Assembly: GCF_900129355.1 (NCBI RefSeq)
Contig: NZ_FQVL01000013.1
Coordinates: 1-64,000 of the forward strand
DNA length: 64,000 nt
Source of the DNA: Seinonella peptonophila
Lineage (GTDB): Bacteria; Bacillota; Bacilli; Thermoactinomycetales; Thermoactinomycetaceae
Reading direction: 5' to 3'
Part shown: one piece after another, positions 1-7,787 of the stretch
Layout: each line of letters begins with the position of its first letter
Position numbering within the stretch: position 1 is the first letter of the stretch
The notes under the pieces: model-generated
Told to the model about the DNA's origin: nothing
Databases searched by the model: none
The model's input: only the letters and a program-made list of their open reading frames with translations
Position numbers and translations under genes: made by a program

Positions 1-104
1 GGTTCTAAGCATCCCCGCAAAAGGGATACCGAACCACGTCCCATTCACCTCACCGCTTGTAGAAGCGGGAGTACTCTTGGACGAATTTGGATAGAATTAA
101 GAAA
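1..104 (-). mobile_element. Subfamily A IS200/IS605-like element, left-end part, cut by the window edge
   Basis: Bases 1-104 match the end segment of the full copies at 4670-5009, 39381-39725 and 58148-58492. They include the CCGCTT/AAGCGG hairpin that I read as the left end. The rest lies outside the window. The element is on the minus strand, judged from where the omegaRNA-like end lies in the full copies. Confidence 0.7.
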
Positions 105-246
105 CTTGCTTGGCTCGACAAGCCAAAGAACTGAGTGGAGAAGTATGCCTCCTCACTGTCAAGCTGACAACTATAAGCTAGGCATTGTATGCAGGATATC
201 ACAAATAATGCAAGAGCCCACCCCCAGTTAGGCAGACTCATTCGCA

Positions 247-381
247 TCAACGGTGGTTGCAATTATCACCGTCCTGACGGCAGCACTGTGCACAGCACTG
301 CTTCGTGAAGCACCAGTAGCGCTTCATTTTTCCACATCGAATGCATCGGGTCATGGTGTAGAAGACGATCACATAGATCAC
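247..381 (-). CDS. Cys-rich mini-protein, 44 aa, unknown function
   Basis: I do not recognise this protein. It has a GTG start preceded by AAAGGAG with a 6-nt gap, and runs 44 codons to TGA. A short hydrophobic N-terminus (MIYVIVFY) is followed by eight cysteines at about 13, 16, 24, 29, 30, 33, 34 and 41, including CIRC and a CC-x2-CC block. The pattern fits metal binding or disulfides. An internal ATG at residue 10 has no good ribosome site. Like the gene at 5086-5247, it is a short Cys-rich minus-strand ORF lying just beyond a subfamily A element. It could be a chance ORF; the Shine-Dalgarno match and Cys density argue against that. Confidence 0.45.
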   Translation of the reverse strand: MIYVIVFYTMTRCIRCGKMKRYWCFTKQCCAQCCRQDGDNCNHR

Positions 382-639
382 TACACTCTCCTTTGGAGTT
401 GAATCCGGTAACATGGATTGCCATCCATTGTTGGATGATATATTGCTTTTTCGATAAAACTTTATATTAAATTACCCGAATTATCAACAGTATTTAGAAT
501 ATCCATTTTTATAATCCAGGAACAGTGTCTGAGCATGGAAAGTGCAGGGGTTTAGCTCCTTTTCGATATGAAAAGACTAAACTAGTCTGCATTACAAACA
601 GAAATTATAAAAAGAGGTGAGGAATTTTAGGGTAAAGAA

Positions 640-1055
640 ACACCTACTGGCTTCTAATTTATCAAGCTTAAACTGCCATCACAGCGGCAATGAGTCTATA
701 CCTTCTTGTAAGATGTTATGGAGCAGCATTCATGTCTCTATCACGTTCAGTACCACAGTCAGGGCATGCCACTGTCTATGGTTCAAGTTTTTCACTTCTT
801 TTTTTCTGTATCACAGCAAGAACACAACTGCTATATGAGAAGGTTTTTCCTACTCTCACAATGGTTCTTTCAAACCATTCCGCCTTGTATTCCAACCTAG
901 TTACAAATTCTGACCAAGAAGCATCTGTAATGGATTTAGGTAGGTTATGATTTTTAGCCATATTCGCAACTTGCAAGTTCTCTTAATTCATCGTTGGTTT
1001 TCACATATGAGCTTAGTAGACAACTTATGTAAGATGTTTTGGTTGTATGATGAAT
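640..1055 (-). pseudogene. tnpB: Decayed IS605-family tnpB (C-terminal half)
   Basis: Read on the minus strand in shifting frames, this gives recognisable TnpB/OrfB pieces: LHKLSTKLICENQ, then QVANMAKNHNLPKSI..DASWSEF..LEYKAEW, then GRTI-like RTIVRVGKTF, then the zinc-finger tail CPDCGTERDRDMNAA. Stops and frameshifts separate the pieces, and the N-terminal half is not seen. TnpB is the RNA-guided nuclease of IS200/IS605 elements. This copy cannot make protein, but it shows that the family was active in this genome and may once have served the transposase-less elements nearby. Confidence 0.8.
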
Positions 1056-1229
1056 CAGCGATGTGCAGAGTATGGAATTCCTAGTCATGAATTGAATATC
1101 ATTACTTAGATCTGCTATATTAATAATGAAACCGTTATATCGTCGTTCCCTAACCTCACAGTGGAGGTATACTGGTTAGGGTTCCCTACAAGGGAAGCAT
1201 GCATCATTCGACTGTTTGAGGAGGCTACG

Positions 1230-1358
1230 GTGGCAGTTCCCTCTTCCCATCCCGAAGAGAGAAAGACGTACGAGGAAGCCCAGCAGGCCCTCAATGACTT
1301 GCTCAAAGAGCTCGGCAACAAGGGCAAGGTCGAAGAGGCCGCCGGCAAGGACGCGTAG
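1230..1358 (+). CDS. GC-rich acidic helical mini-protein, 42 aa
   Basis: GTG start with GAGGAGG upstream at a 6-nt spacing, in frame with a longer ORF that opens at 1161. The product (MAVPSSHPEERK...) is rich in E, K, A and L with a long predicted helix, and has no Cys or membrane segment. Base composition is clearly more GC-rich than the surroundings. A strong terminator follows within 35 bp. The gene at 61132-61281 has the same layout: a GAGG(C/T)TAC(x)TTG/GTG-like start, similar size, GC-rich DNA and a strong terminator ending in CGGTTTT. I infer that the two are related. Function unknown. Confidence 0.5.
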   Translation: MAVPSSHPEERKTYEEAQQALNDLLKELGNKGKVEEAAGKDA

Positions 1359-1390
1359 CTGTCACAGCTACGTGAACGGCTACTGAAAAT

Positions 1391-1438
1391 CAAGAGACCG
1401 GAAGTGTTTTGTGATCCATCCGGTCTCTTGCGGTTTTT
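1391..1438 (+). terminator. Rho-independent terminator
   Basis: A 12-bp perfect stem (1391-1402 with 1419-1430) is followed by CGGTTTTT. It ends the GC-rich mini-gene. A smaller hairpin, CGTAGCTG/CAGCTACG, sits on that gene's stop codon. Confidence 0.85.
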
Positions 1439-1881
1439 ATGTTATGAAAATTATGATGATTAGGTAAATAATTTTCGCATCTAACATAATACACATAAAA
1501 GCAAATATACATTATCCCTTCGGAGCGGAGAGATACCTTAGAAGAGAAATGAATCGATTAATCAAATGGAGTTTACATCTGATTGATTGCTTCAATATAA
1601 TCAAATAGCGCTCAATTCTGATTTCCATGGAAGAATACAATTAAACTTCCGTATTGTGCTAGAGTCACCTCAAAGGTGGCATGGAAGATGACTATGTTCA
1701 TTTTTATTACAAAAATATTGATGGATACTTTTAAATAGAATGGGTCAGTTTATTTATTGATAGGCTACCTAGCCTCAAAAATGCTTCAACAATTGAAAAG
1801 TAAACCCATTGTTAAGAGGATTCACTGAAATCGGGGGAGATAATATTTTAGGAAGATGATATATTCCTAGGAGGGTGAAAA
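1439..1881. other. Intergenic, nothing convincing
   Basis: AT-rich spacer. I see no supported ORF, RNA gene or repeat. The ribosome site AGGAGGG at its right end belongs to the next gene. Confidence 0.6.
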
Positions 1882-2295
1882 TTGACCATAACCATACATA
1901 AACTTGATCATATCGCAATCATTGTAGAAAATCTAGAAAAAGCACTGCTTCCTTACACAGAAGCACTTGGATTGATACACACACCTATCGAATATATTGA
2001 GTCGCACCAAGTTCGTGTTACATTTATCCCTCTAGGACAGACTCAAATCGAATTGATCGAACCCTTGAATTCTCATGGCAAATTGGCTCGATTTCTTCAG
2101 AAAACAGGCGGTGGGTTGCACCATGTAGCCATAGAGGTAGCCAATATTGAGGATTCCATTCGGGATCTGCAAACGCATGGAATTGAAATGAACAATTCTC
2201 ATCCTCAACCTGGTGCGCAAGGCTCTCTGGTTGCCTTTACCAAACGGAGGAGTTTTGATGGAGTGATCATAGAATTGATTCAAAAACATTCGTAA
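1882..2295 (+). CDS. mce: Methylmalonyl-CoA epimerase / VOC family protein
   Basis: A 137-aa single-domain glyoxalase/VOC fold protein, the usual size of methylmalonyl-CoA epimerase, which interconverts the (R) and (S) forms of methylmalonyl-CoA. The family metal ligands are visible as LDHIAI near residue 9 and GGLHHVAIEV near residue 78, with EL in the C-terminal strand. The TTG start is chosen because AGGAGGG lies just upstream. It stands alone, without the mutase or carboxylase genes usually beside it, so another VOC activity is possible. A terminator follows at 2415-2441. Confidence 0.75.
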   Translation: MTITIHKLDHIAIIVENLEKALLPYTEALGLIHTPIEYIESHQVRVTFIPLGQTQIELIEPLNSHGKLARFLQKTGGGLHHVAIEVANIEDSIRDLQTHGIEMNNSHPQPGAQGSLVAFTKRRSFDGVIIELIQKHS

Positions 2296-2414
2296 ACAGG
2301 CATGTTAACAATAGTTTTATGGGATACCATCTACCACAAGACAAGATGAAATCAAAACTTTGTGTTAACATTACTTTAGTTAAGAAATACCCAGAATTTA
2401 ATTTATCCACGACT

Positions 2415-2441
2415 AAACCACAGATTCCGGTGGTTTTTTTT
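2415..2441 (+). terminator. Rho-independent terminator
   Basis: AAACCAC/GTGGTTT stem, 8-nt loop and a run of T, about 120 bp after the mce stop. Confidence 0.7.
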
Positions 2442-2516
2442 GTTTTGAAGGTAGGTGAATTGTATGAAAAGAACATCAAAAAACATGCTGATACTTAGGC
2501 TCTCCACTATGTTTCC

Positions 2517-2822
2517 TTATAATCCTTTACCACCAATAGTTGATAACTCAATAGATTCCACACTTATGATTAAATTTTTCGCTCGTTCGATAGCAGCTTT
2601 TGATTCTTCAAGTAAGAGAGAGGCTTTATGAGCTTCTGGACTCTCCCAAACCTCTGTTACCCAGACAGTATTTTCGTCAGAAGATGAGGAATTAATGATA
2701 TATAATAAACATCCTTCGATGCTTTGCAAGTTTTTTGCTGCGGTCAGCAGTTCTTTTACTAATAGGTCTCTCTTACCTTTGTGAGATGTAAATTTAACAT
2801 ACATGCCAAAATGAGTATTCAT
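2517..2822 (-). CDS. ABM-domain (quinol monooxygenase-like) protein
   Basis: A 101-aa protein of the antibiotic-biosynthesis-monooxygenase type, small dimeric ferredoxin-like folds such as YgiN and heme-degrading relatives. The visible family pattern is an N-terminal strand GMYVKFTSHKGKRDLL, a central CLLYIINSS strand, VWVTEVWESPEAHKASL, and a C-terminal strand. The ATG is preceded by GGAGGAATACAA. Members oxidise quinols or other small substrates without a bound metal. The substrate here is unknown. It is a single gene facing the mce gene. Confidence 0.7.
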   Translation of the reverse strand: MNTHFGMYVKFTSHKGKRDLLVKELLTAAKNLQSIEGCLLYIINSSSSDENTVWVTEVWESPEAHKASLLLEESKAAIERAKNLIISVESIELSTIGGKGL

Positions 2823-2924
2823 TTGTATTCCTCCGATGTTTATCTTTTGTTTACTTATATAATCTCATCCTTTTATTAATTAAGTATACGTTTTACTAGT
2901 ACACTAGTTTAGGCTCCTTCCGTC

Positions 2925-3035
2925 AATCTTATGGTTTTACCAATCGGGAAAGATTGGTTTGCCGATTGAACCTCATACCATAACGTACACAGGAATCAAA
3001 CTTGCTACAAGCAGGGGATGAGCATCGCTCTAAAA
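2925..3035 (-). repeat. Relic of subfamily B IS200/IS605-like element
   Basis: A diverged partial match, in reverse, to the middle of the 11127-11536 element: TATGGTTTTACCAA, then AACCTCATACCAT, then the CTTGCTACAAGCAGG hairpin. Both ends are lost. Confidence 0.7.
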
Positions 3036-3200
3036 AGAAGAATAAGCGGTTATCGGTGCGTGTTTTTAATTGCTCAACGTAGTTCTGAGTTTATTCATGA
3101 AGTCGACTAAATAGAAACGTTTGTTTGCATCATAGGATTATTTATAGTAGATTAAAGAGAAGATGAATCAAAAAGTTATAGTGAAAGTAGGGGATTCCAC

Positions 3201-3761
3201 ATGGGTAGAATCAATTTAACTATGCAAATGTCATTAGATGGTATTGTTTCAAATGAGGACCAATGGATGATGTTGAGTGAAGAAATTTTAGAGGATTATT
3301 TCGAGTATTATAAAAGAGTCGATACAATTGTGGTTGGAGGAAATACTTATTTCTCAATGGCTGAGCATTGGCAACATGCTGAAGAATTTTCATCTAACTC
3401 GCTTGAACGATCATTAGCGCAATATATAAACCGTATTCCTAAAATTGTGATTTCCCATTCAGAATTAGATCTAGTATGGAGAAATTCACAACAGATTATC
3501 GCCAAGGATAGTCAATTTGTGATTAGTGAAGTCGAAAAACTTAAAAACGATGCGGAATTTATTTCCGTTGAGAGTGGAGTAAAGACATGGCAATTATTTA
3601 TCCGGGATAATCTTTTTGATGATCTTTGGATATTGGTACATCCAATTGTCGTTTCACAAGGAGAGAGACTATTTTCTTTAGCTGAAAAACAATCCGCTTT
3701 GAATCTAATGAAAACCAAAACATATAAAAACGGTGTATTAGGATTGTATTACAAAAAATAA
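3201..3761 (+). CDS. DHFR-like / RibD C-terminal-domain reductase
   Basis: A 186-aa member of the dihydrofolate-reductase-like family related to the RibD C-terminal domain. N-terminal INLTMQMSLDGIVS matches the family opening; DTIVVGGNTYFSM is the nucleotide-binding strand-helix; the C-terminal LWILVHPIVVSQGERLF is the typical family ending. These proteins are NAD(P)H-dependent reductases of mostly unknown substrate. ATG with AGGGGAT upstream. A more distant relative lies at 30457-30990. Nothing nearby indicates riboflavin or folate synthesis. Confidence 0.75.
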   Translation: MGRINLTMQMSLDGIVSNEDQWMMLSEEILEDYFEYYKRVDTIVVGGNTYFSMAEHWQHAEEFSSNSLERSLAQYINRIPKIVISHSELDLVWRNSQQIIAKDSQFVISEVEKLKNDAEFISVESGVKTWQLFIRDNLFDDLWILVHPIVVSQGERLFSLAEKQSALNLMKTKTYKNGVLGLYYKK

Positions 3762-3970
3762 CAAAACCCCTTATATGGATTTCTAAAACAAAAGTAAAAG
3801 AAATAGTGTCTGATGATCAAAAGTTATCTAAAAAAAGACTAATCGATAATCCAAAATTGAAACTTAGTCAACCCGTTCTTCTTGTTTTAAATCGATAATA
3901 GGGCATTAACCTTTATAGTCAGTTGAGCATATACTAACTAAAATCATGACTGGAGAAGGGTGGGAGACTA

Positions 3971-4420
3971 TTGACTGGCTATCTTGACCCGTTTATTCGG
4001 GGTGTAGATCATCACTTGTTAGCAGATATTAAGAAAGCAATTCAGGGAGAGTATAATGCAATTCATTGTTATCAACTTTTAGCAGAGCAAGCGCCTTCCT
4101 CTAAGGAAAGAAAACAAATTCTTGAAATACGTGAGGATGAGATCAAACATTATAATCAATTCATTAACTTATATTATCGTCTAACAGGTAAACGTTTGAA
4201 GCCCCAAGTTACTGAAAGTTGTCCAAGTAACTATCTGGAAGGGTTAAAATTTTCTATTGAAGATGAGCAAGAAACAGTTGATTTTTATTTAGAGATATCA
4301 GATAAGGCCAAAGAATCATATATAAGGAAATTATTTAAAAGAGCTGCGAAGGACGAGCAAAATCATGCAGTGTGGTTTTTGTATTTTTATACAAAATATT
4401 GTTGTAAGAAAGCGAAATGA
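3971..4420 (+). CDS. Ferritin-like diiron-fold protein
   Basis: A 149-aa four-helix protein of the ferritin-like/rubrerythrin type. Carboxylate-His patterns fit a diiron site: E..AIHCYQLLAEQ in helix 1, REDEIKHYNQF in helix 2, EDEQETVDFYLEI in helix 3, KDEQNHAVWFLYF in helix 4. There is no rubredoxin domain. TTG start after a GGAG-rich site. Homologues in sporulating Bacillales are often linked to spores or oxidative stress, but nothing here fixes the role. Tail CCKK is basic. Confidence 0.7.
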   Translation: MTGYLDPFIRGVDHHLLADIKKAIQGEYNAIHCYQLLAEQAPSSKERKQILEIREDEIKHYNQFINLYYRLTGKRLKPQVTESCPSNYLEGLKFSIEDEQETVDFYLEISDKAKESYIRKLFKRAAKDEQNHAVWFLYFYTKYCCKKAK

Positions 4421-4428
4421 GTGTATTT

Positions 4429-4510
4429 CACGATGAAAGGTTAAAGAAGGATAGTTCAACACAAATAAAGATTTTCTTTCTTTCATCGTGAGCTACCGCT
4501 CACGTTTTTG
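4429..4510 (+). terminator. Terminator with a competing upstream hairpin
   Basis: CGTGAGC/GCTCACG (7-bp stem, 4-nt loop) followed by TTTTTG at 4487-4510. An 11-base inverted repeat, CACGATGAAAG at 4429-4439 with CTTTCATCGTG at 4480-4490, overlaps the left arm of the terminator, so the two hairpins cannot both form. Confidence 0.7.
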
Positions 4511-4524
4511 TTTTATTTAAATGA

Positions 4525-4659
4525 GGAAGAGAAAATATAAATCCTGTAAAATGTGCGTTTGTAAATGAGAATAAGGTTTTAGTTTTAAAAGAGATCAAGG
4601 AAGCATTAAGACGTGAATTTGGGAAAGAAACGAGTATTTTATGTGAGGTATTTGAATGA
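4525..4659 (+). other. Possible gene remnant, unrecognised
   Basis: An open frame of 44 codons without a usable start codon ends in ...KEIKEALRREFGKE... and a stop just before the subfamily A element. The residue pattern looks protein-like, so it may be the tail of a lost gene. Weak evidence. Confidence 0.2.
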
Positions 4660-4669
4660 AAGACTACTT

Positions 4670-5009
4670 TTGAACTACTACCACCTACAGAGGTGGTAGA
4701 TTCCTGCGAACACCAGACCAACGTCCAGTTATCTTAGCAGTCTACCCGCCGTCCCAGCGGTGAAAACAAAGTATGCTCTGCTATGCTCCCTACTTTCGCT
4801 TGGTTTTCGCAACTTCGGTGAGCTGGGTGGTTGAAGATTTTACGTTACTGACCCTTTCCAGCAAAACCCCATATCTTCAGTTTTCAAAGAGCTACAACTA
4901 TTCTAACAAAAAAGTGGTTCTAAGCATCCCCGCAAAAAGGATACCGAACCACGTCCCATTCACCTCACCGCTTATAGAAGCGGGAGTACTCTTGGGCAAT
5001 TTAGATAGA
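4670..5009 (-). mobile_element. Subfamily A IS200/IS605-like element, complete, no transposase
   Basis: Near-identical to 39381-39725 and, in reverse, to 58148-58492. On the minus strand it starts with a CCGCTT/AAGCGG hairpin (left end, preceded here by TTGAT), then a promoter-like -10 TAGAAT, and ends with GAAT, a CTACCACC/GGTGGTAG hairpin and TTCAA, the pattern of IS605-family right ends that form the 3' end of omegaRNA. There is no tnpA or tnpB. A guide-like stretch would be the minus-strand sequence below 4670. Confidence 0.75.
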
Positions 5010-5085
5010 TCAAATAGCCAAGTGAGGATATATATATCCTCACTTGGCTTCCACATTAGAACATTGGGAAGAATCCGCTATACTA

Positions 5086-5247
5086 TCAGTTTAACTGAGT
5101 CTGACAGATTTCGTGGCACATGTTGCAGATGTTTGCGTGGGGGTCGTTCGAGAGCGTGTTTTCTTTGGGAAATGAGGATATGGGCTTTTCCTCATTCCCG
5201 CACACCCTTCCGCCACAATAGCAATTGCACCATCGTGTTTCTTCCAT
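5086..5247 (-). CDS. Cys-rich mini-protein, 53 aa, possible zinc-binding
   Basis: Not recognised. ATG with AAGGAGGTG 4 nt upstream, one of the best ribosome sites in the window. 53 residues with seven cysteines at 7, 9, 11, 16, 41, 44 and 48: an N-terminal WCNCYCGGRVC cluster and a C-terminal CNMCHEIC cluster, split by a polar linker. The spacing suggests one or two zinc knuckles. No signal peptide. Like the 247-381 gene it lies just beyond a subfamily A element, in the same orientation relative to it. It ends 77 bp from the element. Confidence 0.6.
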   Translation of the reverse strand: MEETRWCNCYCGGRVCGNEEKPISSFPKENTLSNDPHANICNMCHEICQTQLN

Positions 5248-5626
5248 GATTCACCTCCTTCAGAGGTTCCGGCACTAAGTGCAAGTTGCATCTAACGATC
5301 CCTGACTACTCATTATTCTCTTATCTAATATATAGTCAGAAGATTGCATTGATATATTTATTATACGCAAATCGTAATAGTCAAACCATATTTCCGATTA
5401 GATCTAGTTTAATTTTTACTAAAAAACCCCTCTTATAAAGAGATTTCTTCTTATTATACAATAGGGAGGAAAGGTACATATGAATCAATTAATAGAGAAT
5501 ATAAAGATTCTCTTGGGAAAATTCGATCTCTATTTTATATAAAATATATTTTTGAAATTTTAATGCATATATTTTTATAACATGTTACATTCGGAACGAG
5601 TCAAATATTAACCTAGAAAGGAAAAC
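5248..5626. other. Intergenic with one possible 20-codon ORF
   Basis: Mostly AT-rich spacer. An ATG at 5480 has an excellent GGGAGGAAAGG site and runs 20 codons (MNQLIENIKILLGK...) to TAA at 5542. It may be a leader peptide or the stump of a broken gene upstream of the GyrI-like gene. No other feature seen. Confidence 0.35.
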
Positions 5627-6085
5627 ATGATGAATATTATTGTGGAAACTCTTCCAAAATATCGCATTGCATTTGTGAGACAATGGGGTCCATATGGCTC
5701 AGCTAACAAGAAGGCAATGGAGAAGTTAAAGAAATGGGCTAAAGAAGAAGATCTTTTAGAATCATCAACAATAATATTTGGTATTCCGCAAGATAATCCT
5801 GAAATAACATTACCAGAAAACTGTAGATACGATGCTTGTATTGTGATTGCCAAGGATTATCACTTAGATGGATCAGTTTTAGAAGGTGAACTTGCTGGTG
5901 GTGAATATTTAATTTATAAAGTTAAGCATACAGGAGAAGATATCCAAAATGCATGGGCAAATATTTTTTCATTTATACACAACAAAGGATTTGAAATTGA
6001 GCATAAACCAATTTTAGAAAGGTACACAGGTGACATGGTTAGCAAAGGTTACTGTGAATTATGTATACCTGTAAGACCTTTATGA
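5627..6085 (+). CDS. GyrI-like / effector-binding-domain protein
   Basis: A 152-aa stand-alone GyrI-like (SHS2) small-molecule-binding domain, the module found at the C-terminus of many AraC-type regulators. Family signatures are RIAFVRQWGPYGSANKKAMEKL near the N-terminus, FGIPQDNPEITLPENCRYDACI in the middle, and GEYLIYKVKHTGEDIQNAW towards the end. It has no DNA-binding domain. Such proteins bind or hydrolyse small molecules or protect gyrase. AGAAAGG precedes the ATG, and a second ATG follows directly. Single-gene unit with its own terminator. Confidence 0.75.
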   Translation: MMNIIVETLPKYRIAFVRQWGPYGSANKKAMEKLKKWAKEEDLLESSTIIFGIPQDNPEITLPENCRYDACIVIAKDYHLDGSVLEGELAGGEYLIYKVKHTGEDIQNAWANIFSFIHNKGFEIEHKPILERYTGDMVSKGYCELCIPVRPL

Positions 6086-6117
6086 TTTTCTTATTCCTAA
6101 AGTTAAAAAAGTAAGAC

Positions 6118-6150
6118 AAGAGGTTATCGATATCGATAGCCTCTTATTTT
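6118..6150 (+). terminator. Rho-independent terminator
   Basis: Nearly perfect palindrome 6118-6145 with outer arms AAGAGG/CCTCTT, followed by ATTTT, 30 bp after the GyrI-like gene. Confidence 0.75.
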
Positions 6151-6561
6151 AAGTTAACTAGTGATTAGCAGATTCCTTACACATGGTTGAATGTTACCGT
6201 CTTCCAATATGGCTTTTCTTATAGACATGCGGGATATGAAGGCAATGAGAGTGATAGGTCAATAGTAATCTCACATTTAACGGCTAGTTATCACTGCTGC
6301 TTTTTGTTCGTTAAAAATAGTGATGATTTCTATTCGCAAAATACAAAAAATTAAATTTATTATCTGTAAATAATGCAATTATTTTTGTGAAGTGTGGCTT
6401 TCATATTCGCATTCTGTGATGTGAAGAAGGCTAGGGCTAGCTCAAGAAGGATCTAGGAGTTGTATAATTTTTTTAAAAGAATCATTTGACTAGAATCAAA
6501 ACATTTACAAAGGACATACAATATTTAAATATAATATATAAAGAAAGGAATAGATGAATAG
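6151..6561. other. Intergenic, upstream of the ATP-grasp cluster
   Basis: AT-rich. No ORF or RNA found. It must carry the promoter of the four-gene cluster, but I cannot pick one with confidence. Confidence 0.5.
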
Positions 6562-7773
6562 GTGGAAACAATAATTTTCTTAGAAACGTATAAATCGGGA
6601 TCATCTCGGGAGGCAGTTCGTGCAGCGGAAAGATTGGGATATTATACCGTTGTTTTTACACGGAAACAGAAACGAATGGATCAAAGAGCTGAATATTCAG
6701 ATGTTCATGAAATGTACCTGGTTGATTTAGATAATTATGAAGAGATGAAAAAAAAAATTAGGTGTTTACAAGAACAAGGAAAAATCATACTTTCTATAGT
6801 TAGCTTTATTGATTCATATGTTCATACCGCAGCTGTATTAACCAAATATTTCTGTAATAATCGAATTATGATAGATCCTATCTTGAAAATGGAAAATAAG
6901 ATTTTAACTCGAACCACTTTACAAGACACTTCTTTTAACACAAATTATGCCTCATATAAAGAAAATGATTTAGTGGATTTTATGAAAAAAATACATTTGA
7001 ATTTCCCTATTATTATGAAGTTACCTGATTCGACTGGATCGAAGGATGTTTTATTGGCAAGTAATTTGGAAAAAATCGAGAAAAATGTTCGCAAGTTAAA
7101 GGTGAGATCCTTATCTTCTCCCATCCTTTTTGAAGAATATGTTGATGGACCTCAATATCTGGTAGAAACATTAATCAGTAATGGGAAAGTGAACATCATA
7201 GCAGTCATTCAACAAGAGATTTCAAAACAAGAACGATTTATTATTACAGGTTATTTATTATTGTTGGATAGATCGTCACGTTTATATAATAGTTTAACAG
7301 ATGCCGTTTGTTCAATCATAAAGAAATTCGGAATGAAAGATGGCGCTTGTCATCTAGAACTAAGATATCACAGAGGGAATTGGAAACTAATTGAAATCAA
7401 CCCTAGAATGTCTGGGGGAGCGATGAACAAAATGATTGAAGTGGGTTACGGAATTAATCTAGCAGAACAGATTATTCAAATTTCGCTAGGAAAAGAGCCT
7501 AACATTCAAAAGAAACATGAAAAATTTGTATTTACTCAATATCTCACGGTTCCTAATTCAGGGAAACTGAAACGAGTGACTGGGATAAAAAGAGCTTTAC
7601 GACATGAAGGGGTTGATGAAGTATATCTAAAACCCAAAAAAGGAACTTATTTATATAAGCCACTTTCAATGGGGCATCGATATGCTTATGTTTTAGCATC
7701 ATCACATCAGAAGGAGAAAGCGATACAGATTGCTAAAACAGCAGCCAAAGAGATTAAATTCCATATTGGATAG
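6562..7773 (+). CDS. ATP-grasp ligase, L-amino-acid-ligase-like
   Basis: A 403-aa carboxylate-amine ligase of the ATP-grasp superfamily, related to L-amino-acid ligases and carbamoyl-phosphate-synthase-like enzymes. N-terminal Rossmann-like half (IIFLETYKSGSSREAVRAAERLG); lysine strand FPIIMKLPDSTGSKDV near residue 150; LFEEYVDGPQYLVETL near 190; metal site WKLIEINPRMSGGAMNKM near 275. GTG start; an ATG 8 nt upstream is out of frame. It is first of four collinear genes, with 14 bp to the next. It probably joins an acid to an amine; substrates unknown. Confidence 0.75.
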   Translation: METIIFLETYKSGSSREAVRAAERLGYYTVVFTRKQKRMDQRAEYSDVHEMYLVDLDNYEEMKKKIRCLQEQGKIILSIVSFIDSYVHTAAVLTKYFCNNRIMIDPILKMENKILTRTTLQDTSFNTNYASYKENDLVDFMKKIHLNFPIIMKLPDSTGSKDVLLASNLEKIEKNVRKLKVRSLSSPILFEEYVDGPQYLVETLISNGKVNIIAVIQQEISKQERFIITGYLLLLDRSSRLYNSLTDAVCSIIKKFGMKDGACHLELRYHRGNWKLIEINPRMSGGAMNKMIEVGYGINLAEQIIQISLGKEPNIQKKHEKFVFTQYLTVPNSGKLKRVTGIKRALRHEGVDEVYLKPKKGTYLYKPLSMGHRYAYVLASSHQKEKAIQIAKTAAKEIKFHIG

Positions 7774-7787
7774 GAGAGGATGATTTC

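Noticed and set aside
4773-5249. 158-codon plus-strand ORF over the subfamily A element
   Set aside because: Reads through the repeat hairpins and antisense to the Cys-rich gene; no ribosome site.
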